This document shows, piece by piece, positions 6,584 to 9,273 of a stretch of 9,273 bases of DNA. Numbering within the stretch: position 1 is the first letter of the stretch; the number at the start of each line of letters is the position of its first letter. The position numbers and the translations under genes were made by a program. A model generated the notes under the pieces. It was not told the origin of the DNA and searched no databases. It saw only the letters and a program-made list of their open reading frames with translations. Source of the stretch: DASZTV01 sp035548125 (GTDB taxonomy: Bacteria; Actinomycetota; Actinomycetes; JAFAQI01); the NCBI GenBank assembly GCA_035548125.1, contig DASZTV010000078.1, forward strand, positions 1 through 9,273, given 5' to 3'.

Positions 6584-7195
6584 ATGACGTGCTGCCCACG
6601 GTGCGGAACCGGCCTGTTCCCCGGCGCTACGGTCTGCACCGCATGCTGCCATCGGCTCGAGGACGCGGGCGCCGCCGCGCCCGCAGTCGTGCTGCTCGAC
6701 GCCGTCGCGTCCGGCCAACTCGAGGTCGTCACTCCGGCTGACACCGACGATGAAGCCCGCAAGGTCACTCAAGCCCTTACCAACTGGCCGTTCGGTGGCG
6801 CCGACGACGAGACCGTGAGGGCAGTGGCACAGGCCGCGCCGCCCGCTGCACCCGCACCTGCCGACCCTGCAGCGTCCGCTCCCCCCGCTGCCGCTGCGGC
6901 GTCCGCTTCCCCCGCTGCCGCTGCACCGGCTGCTGCCGCTGCACCGTCCACTACCCCCGCGCCGAGCGCCGACGACGAAGCGCGCCGCGGCCGGATCGCG
7001 GCCCAGTACGCCGCGCTCGAGACCACCGACGGGCTCGGCATTCCGAACCAGCGCTCAGCCGCCTTCAACCCGCTCGAGGTCACGCCGACACCACCGCCCA
7101 ACCGGTACCTGCAAGCCACCCGGCGCCAACAGGCCAACTTCGGAAGCACCAGGTTTGAGCTCGAAGAGTCCGGGGTAGCAGCCGACTGCGGCTAG
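6584..7195 (+). CDS. ZR1: zinc-ribbon protein with Pro/Ala linker and WPFG motif
   Basis: This is a 203-residue protein I do not recognise as a named family. It starts with a one-knuckle-pair zinc ribbon, CPRCGTGLFPGATVCTAC: Cys4, Cys7, Cys18, Cys21, spacing CX2C-X10-CX2C, with an extra Cys3 and Cys22. Then come an acidic stretch (DTDDEARK, 53-60), the motif LTNWPFGGADDE (65-76), a disordered Ala/Pro linker (about 84-128) and a C-terminal module (about 133-197: RIAAQYAALETTDGLGIPNQ, PPNRYLQATRRQQAN, FELEESG). The ribbon, the WPFG-x-AD motif and the C-terminal module recur in the gene at 8165, so the two are paralogues. GGGAG (6569-6573) precedes the ATG by 10 bases. There is no signal peptide or membrane segment, so it is probably cytosolic. 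The single zinc ribbon with a flexible linker suggests an adaptor or protein-interaction role (inference). Confidence 0.88.
   Translation: MTCCPRCGTGLFPGATVCTACCHRLEDAGAAAPAVVLLDAVASGQLEVVTPADTDDEARKVTQALTNWPFGGADDETVRAVAQAAPPAAPAPADPAASAPPAAAAASASPAAAAPAAAAAPSTTPAPSADDEARRGRIAAQYAALETTDGLGIPNQRSAAFNPLEVTPTPPPNRYLQATRRQQANFGSTRFELEESGVAADCG
6872..6925 (+). repeat. 27-bp tandem duplication in the ZR1 linker
   Basis: Two adjacent 27-bp units (6872-6898 and 6899-6925) differ at 2 positions and encode ASAPPAAAA and ASASPAAAA. Further GCTGCCGCTGC copies follow up to about 6945. The in-frame unit points to linker growth by slippage, so linker length may vary between strains. Confidence 0.85.
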
Positions 7196-7231
7196 CGGAC
7201 GCTGGCCGCCACTGTTGTGTCGACTGTCGGT

Positions 7232-7253
7232 GCCCGTGCGCGCCGCGACGGGC
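7232..7253. repeat. Hairpin upstream of the TM1 ribosome binding site
   Basis: GCCCGT (7232-7237) and ACGGGC (7248-7253) pair with a 10-base GC-rich loop, right against the GGAG (7254-7257) that serves TM1. It could modulate TM1 translation or mark the end of the ZR1 message. Confidence 0.35.
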
Positions 7254-7266
7254 GGAGTTCGGGCCC

Positions 7267-7575
7267 ATGGGCATCAAGCAGGACGAGCGGTCCGGCGACG
7301 TCGTCATCGACCTGACGCAAGCCGAGTACTTCGCTGTCAGTCCTACGCCGACGAGCAGGTTCCTGCTGACGCTCCCCGACAAGGCCGACCACGCGCCGGC
7401 TCCCGAGGACAGGCAGCGGTACGGCGACCTCGGGCTGGCCGCGACGCTTCCGATCACGCCGCACCGGTTCCGCACCAGGCTCCGGGGCTTCGAGCCGCTG
7501 ACGGTCCTCGCTATCACCGTGGTGCTCGCGGTCGCCGCGGTGATGCTGATCCTGGTGGGCACCCTCCGCCCGTAG
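7267..7575 (+). CDS. TM1: small C-terminally anchored membrane protein with IDLTQ motif
   Basis: This 102-residue protein has no family I can name. The start is ATG 7267 with GGAG (7254-7257) 9 bases before. The N-terminal motif DVVIDLTQAEYF (11-22) is followed by a polar region, then RYGDLGLAAT (51-60), a basic stretch RFRTRLRG (67-74) and one hydrophobic segment (about 76-98), leaving only TLRP outside. By the positive-inside rule the N-terminus faces the cytosol and the tail barely crosses the membrane. It is paralogous to the product of the next gene: IDLTQ, YF, [DG]LGLA, HxxRxRL before the membrane, LTV inside it and a basic-Pro end all recur in the same order. It lies 71 bases after ZR1 on the same strand. 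Inferred role: membrane anchor or docking site, perhaps for the zinc-ribbon proteins. Confidence 0.85.
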   Translation: MGIKQDERSGDVVIDLTQAEYFAVSPTPTSRFLLTLPDKADHAPAPEDRQRYGDLGLAATLPITPHRFRTRLRGFEPLTVLAITVVLAVAAVMLILVGTLRP

Positions 7576-7582
7576 TGAGAAG

Positions 7583-7614
7583 TGGTCCTTTCTCGTCATT
7601 GACGGTGGGGACCA
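7583..7614. promoter_or_regulatory. TGGTCC/GGACCA inverted repeat covering the TM2 ribosome binding site
   Basis: TGGTCC (7583-7588) and GGACCA (7609-7614) are exact inverses with a 20-base spacer. The right arm overlaps the GGTGGGG ribosome binding site and touches the ATG at 7615. As RNA it could hide the start; as DNA it carries the same TGGTC core as the elements near ZR1 and ZR2. Confidence 0.45.
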
Positions 7615-8016
7615 ATGGCTCATGACAAGGCTCGGTTGCGGGCCGACTCTGGCGCCATGACCGGGAAAGTGCAGGAGAAGCCGCACGTCAAGCACCTCAT
7701 CGACCTCACACAGGTGCCCTACTTCCCGGCTGACGCCCCGCCGCTGGTGCTGCAGGAGGCATCGGGTCTCGAGCGCGTCCGCGAGTCAGCTCCCGTCGTG
7801 GAGACCGCTTCCGGATATCTGGCGGACCGCAGACCGCAACCGTCCGACGAGTCCCTGTTCTTCGGCGGGCTCGGCCTGGCGTCGGTCATGGATGTCGCGG
7901 CCCATCCCGTCCGGGCCCGTCTTCACCGCATCAACATCCTGACGGTCTTCGCTGTCGCAGTAGTGGCAGGCATCGGGATCGTCATGCTGCTGCTGGCCAG
8001 CTCGTTCAAGCCCTGA
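7615..8016 (+). CDS. TM2: small C-terminally anchored membrane protein, paralogue of TM1
   Basis: The product is 133 residues from ATG 7615, preceded at 4 bases by GGTGGGG. An in-frame ATG at 7657 (residue 15) would place the N-terminus 14 residues before IDLTQ, close to the 13 in TM1, but it has a weaker ribosome binding site; both are possible. Visible parts: VKHLIDLTQVPYFPAD (25-40), a longer variable middle (41-80), LFFGGLGLASV (81-91), the basic HPVRARLHR (97-105) and one hydrophobic segment (about 107-129) ending SSFKP. Topology should match TM1, N-terminus in the cytosol and a very short outer tail. It follows TM1 by 39 bases, probably on the same message. The pair looks like an old tandem duplication, since the middle regions no longer align. 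No function is known to me. Confidence 0.85.
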   Translation: MAHDKARLRADSGAMTGKVQEKPHVKHLIDLTQVPYFPADAPPLVLQEASGLERVRESAPVVETASGYLADRRPQPSDESLFFGGLGLASVMDVAAHPVRARLHRINILTVFAVAVVAGIGIVMLLLASSFKP

Positions 8017-8045
8017 GGTCGACGGCCTCGAACCCCGTCCGATCA

Positions 8046-8059
8046 GGACAATTTGGTCC
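8046..8059 (+). promoter_or_regulatory. TTGGTCC element, first of two upstream of ZR2
   Basis: GGACAATTTGGTCC has palindromic ends (GGAC/GTCC), and its first 13 bases match 12 of 13 in the site at 6457-6469 ahead of ZR1. It ends 105 bases before the ZR2 ATG. It probably controls ZR2, but no start site can be proposed. Confidence 0.5.
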
Positions 8060-8078
8060 CCGGTGACCATCCCGTTCA

Positions 8079-8090
8079 GGACGTTGGTCC
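8079..8090 (+). promoter_or_regulatory. TTGGTCC element, second upstream of ZR2
   Basis: GGACGTTGGTCC shares the GGAC...TTGGTCC plan of the site at 8046-8059, and its right end lies 31 bases further on, close to three helical turns. Such spacing fits two protein dimers on one face of the DNA, but two copies are too few for certainty. Confidence 0.4.
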
Positions 8091-8153
8091 CTCGCTCTGC
8101 CGGCCACTCCCAGTCAGGATCGATACCAGCGCGAAGCGCCGCCCAGAGCCCAG

Positions 8154-8160
8154 TGGAGGA
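8154..8160 (+). promoter_or_regulatory. Ribosome binding site that fixes the ZR2 start
   Basis: TGGAGGA lies 4 bases before ATG 8165. The frame is also open from a GTG at 8063, but that extension has no such site and would run through the upstream region. Confidence 0.75.
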
Positions 8161-8164
8161 TCAC

Positions 8165-8650
8165 ATGTCGAAACGCCACACCTCGACCTGCAACCGCTGC
8201 GGGGCTGTGCTGCAGCCCGCTGCTGAGGTGTGTGCGACCTGCTGCGCTCCGCAGAGTGAAGCCGTCACGCAGTCCGCCTTCACAGCGCCCGCTGCGCCGG
8301 CCACGCCGGCCGCCCCTGCCGTCATCGCCGCCCCGACGGTCCCCGCCGGCCCTGCCGATGCCACCACCGGCCTTGCCGCCTGGCCGTTCGGCCAAGCCGA
8401 CGCAGAGGCCGCAGCTCAGGTCGCCGCGCAGGCGGCCGCCGCCGACGTACGGTTCGAGCTCGACCACTACTCGGCCCAGCGCACCACCCACGTCCTCTCC
8501 GCGATCCCCGCGCAGCGCCCGGTTCAGCCACAGGAATCGCAGGAATCTCTCCAGTCGGTGCCCTCGACCGGCCCGAACCCGTTCCTCGCGGCCGCCCGGA
8601 TCCAGAACGCCCATGACGAAGCCGCCCTCGTCGAGGGTTATCCGGTCTGA
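8165..8650 (+). CDS. ZR2: zinc-ribbon protein with Pro/Ala linker and WPFG motif, paralogue of ZR1
   Basis: This is a 161-residue protein. The zinc ribbon is CNRCGAVLQPAAEVCATC (Cys9, Cys12, Cys23, Cys26, spacing CX2C-X10-CX2C), again followed by an extra Cys27 as in ZR1. An Ala/Pro linker (38-67) comes before LAAWPFGQADAE (70-81), whereas in ZR1 the linker comes mainly after WPFG. An alanine-rich helix (82-94) follows, then the C-terminal module with HYSAQRTTHVLSAIPAQR (101-118) and GPNPFLAAARIQNA (136-149). These line up with QYAALETTDGLGIPNQR and PPNRYLQATRRQQA of ZR1. No membrane segment or signal peptide; cytosolic. It lies 148 bases after TM2, a gap holding two TTGGTCC elements, so it may have its own promoter. 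Its TGA is followed 18 bases later, in the same frame, by ZR3. Function unknown. Confidence 0.88.
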   Translation: MSKRHTSTCNRCGAVLQPAAEVCATCCAPQSEAVTQSAFTAPAAPATPAAPAVIAAPTVPAGPADATTGLAAWPFGQADAEAAAQVAAQAAAADVRFELDHYSAQRTTHVLSAIPAQRPVQPQESQESLQSVPSTGPNPFLAAARIQNAHDEAALVEGYPV

Positions 8651-8659
8651 TCTGGGAAT

Positions 8660-8677
8660 CCTCTCCATATGGAGAGG
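8660..8677. promoter_or_regulatory. Perfect 18-bp palindrome over the ZR3 start codon
   Basis: CCTCTCCATATGGAGAGG is a perfect palindrome with no loop, and the ATG of ZR3 (8669-8671) lies at its centre. The missing loop speaks against a terminator and for a dimeric DNA-binding protein or a cruciform. It begins 10 bases after the ZR2 stop. Confidence 0.6.
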
Positions 8678-8836
8678 CCGCGCCTGCGCAGGCGAAACCA
8701 ACCCCGCGAGTACGGCGAGCACTGCGGCCGCTGCGCCACCGAGCTGCCAGCCCGGGCCACTGTGTGCACCGGCTGCGGGATGGCACTGACGATCCCGCTC
8801 CAGCTCCCCGCACCACGCGAGGCCGTCGCCGCGTAG
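8669..8836 (+). CDS. ZR3: 55-residue basic zinc-ribbon miniprotein
   Basis: A short frame from ATG 8669 to TAG 8836 encodes a basic head (MERPRLRRRNQPREYGEH), a zinc ribbon CGRCATELPARATVCTGC (Cys19, Cys22, Cys33, Cys36, the same CX2C-X10-CX2C spacing as ZR1 and ZR2) and a short tail rich in Pro, Leu and Ala. It lacks the linker, WPFG motif and C-terminal module, so it is either a ribbon-only relative or a remnant of a longer copy. The ribbon is intact with the shared CxRC start, which supports translation. The ribosome binding site is poor (GGGAA at 8654-8658, 10 bases away), and the start lies inside a palindrome. It is in the same frame as ZR2, so suppression of a single TGA would yield a two-ribbon fusion. 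The basic head could bind nucleic acid or lipid head groups (inference). Confidence 0.62.
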   Translation: MERPRLRRRNQPREYGEHCGRCATELPARATVCTGCGMALTIPLQLPAPREAVAA

Positions 8837-8948
8837 GCGTACTCGCTGCCGAGCCGAGCTCGTTGGTTCTGAAACTCGCGGGTCTCCAATCGTCACCTTC
8901 AACCGTCCCCGGTCGAAGAATGGGCAAAGCGCGACCGCGCGGTTACCC

Positions 8949-8954
8949 AGGAGG
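8949..8954 (+). promoter_or_regulatory. Ribosome binding site that fixes the ZR4 start
   Basis: AGGAGG lies 4 bases before GTG 8959. An in-frame ATG at 8920 would add 13 residues and has only GAAGA before it. Confidence 0.7.
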
Positions 8955-8958
8955 CCTG

Positions 8959-9273
8959 GTGGAGCTCTGCCCACGGTGCACGTCGACCGTGGCCGAGCGC
9001 GCCTCGACCTGTCCCAGATGTGGCGCTGAGATCTGGCAGCCAAGCGCGCTCACCCCTCGGGTGGCGGTGACGCCGGCGCCTGTCGCCTTCGTCCCACCAG
9101 TGCCCGCGGCTGCACCACCGCCGCTGCCCGCGGCACCGCCACCACTTCCCGCGACACCGCCGCCGCTGCCGGCCGCGGTCCAGCCGCCGCTGCCACCCCA
9201 GCGGGTCGCGTCGCCCGAGGCCGCCCCGCAGCCGACGCCCGTCGCGATCGAGGTCGAAGCGACGCCCGCCGGG
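8959..9273 (+). CDS. ZR4: zinc-ribbon protein with proline-rich repeats (partial, C-terminus off the right edge)
   Basis: The frame is open for 105 codons from GTG 8959 to the right edge without a stop. It begins VELCPRCTSTVAERASTCPR with Cys4, Cys7, Cys18 and Cys21, the same CX2C-X10-CX2C spacing as the other three ribbons. The second pair is CPRC, as is the first, so the two knuckles resemble each other. From about residue 34 the chain is Pro/Ala/Val-rich and contains three 7-residue repeats of the type xPPPLPA (52-72), then QPPLPPQRV and an acidic VAIEVEAT. This is probably a flexible linker leading to a domain beyond the window; I cannot tell whether that is the WPFG module or something else. 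AGGAGG supports the GTG start, while ATG 8920 is a weaker alternative adding a basic head similar in character to that of ZR3. It lies 122 bases after ZR3. Confidence 0.8.
   Translation, partial: MELCPRCTSTVAERASTCPRCGAEIWQPSALTPRVAVTPAPVAFVPPVPAAAPPPLPAAPPPLPATPPPLPAAVQPPLPPQRVASPEAAPQPTPVAIEVEATPAG
9112..9174 (+). repeat. Three 21-bp units coding for xPPPLPA in ZR4
   Basis: Units at 9112-9132, 9133-9153 and 9154-9174 encode APPPLPA, APPPLPA and TPPPLPA. Third codon bases differ between units, so selection seems to hold the peptide rather than the duplication being recent. Confidence 0.8.

Noticed and set aside
6872..6945. CRISPR-like or satellite array
   Set aside because: The repeats are adjacent, in frame and code for an Ala/Pro linker; there are no spacers.
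8063..8164. N-terminal extension of ZR2 from GTG 8063
   Set aside because: The GGAGGA site before ATG 8165 and the ribbon position relative to ZR1 favour the later start; the extension covers a TTGGTCC element.
8648..8650. TGA as a selenocysteine codon joining ZR2 and ZR3
   Set aside because: No SECIS-like hairpin with the expected form directly follows, and the position is in a linker, not at a redox site. Ordinary readthrough or re-initiation remains possible.
8114..9043. 309-codon minus-strand open frame opposite ZR2-ZR4
   Set aside because: Three plus-strand frames here each carry an intact, identically spaced zinc ribbon; the reverse frame is Arg/Gly-rich and motif-free.

Overview
The window is GC-rich DNA with GTG starts, purine-rich ribosome binding sites and overlapping stop/start codons. 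Its proteins include a DesK/NarL-type histidine kinase with a LuxR-type regulator, an 'SVDDH' amidohydrolase and an AOC-barrel-like secreted protein. Together these point to the chromosome of an actinobacterium; I cannot name a genus from the sequence alone.

Layout. (1) Bases 1-394, minus strand: 5' part of a secreted allene-oxide-cyclase-barrel-like protein that runs off the left edge. (2) 502-2465, plus strand: a histidine kinase and response regulator joined by a 4-bp GTGA overlap. (3) 2471-5472, minus strand: two metal-dependent amidohydrolase-superfamily enzymes, an Amidohydro_2 protein followed by an N-acyl-D-amino-acid-deacylase-like protein. They are probably one transcription unit. 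An 18-bp operator-like palindrome abuts the first start codon, and a perfect 18-bp-arm inverted repeat lies between the genes. (4) 5713-6423, plus strand: a secreted protein of unknown function. (5) 6584 to the right edge, plus strand: six small genes I do not recognise as a described system. Four encode proteins with a CX2C-X10-CX2C zinc ribbon (ZR1 to ZR4) and two encode single-pass C-terminally anchored membrane proteins with an N-terminal IDLTQ motif (TM1, TM2). The order is ZR1-TM1-TM2-ZR2-ZR3-ZR4. ZR1 and ZR2 are paralogues, sharing the zinc ribbon, a Pro/Ala linker, a WPFG motif and a conserved tail. TM1 and TM2 are also paralogues.

The ZR/TM cluster is the most notable part of the window. 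A recurring TTGGTC element, including a 13-bp site matching at 12 positions, lies upstream of both full-length ZR genes at similar distances, and a related inverted repeat precedes TM2. A perfect 18-bp palindrome covers the start codon of ZR3, which is in the same frame as ZR2 and separated from it by one TGA and 18 bases. My working inference is that the TM proteins are membrane anchors with their N-termini in the cytosol, and that the ZR proteins are soluble partners with zinc-binding heads on flexible linkers. Function is unknown.

No RNA genes, insertion sequences or CRISPR arrays are visible. No gap between genes exceeds 300 bases; the longest, 5473-5712, holds only inverted repeats and the upstream region of the secreted-protein gene.
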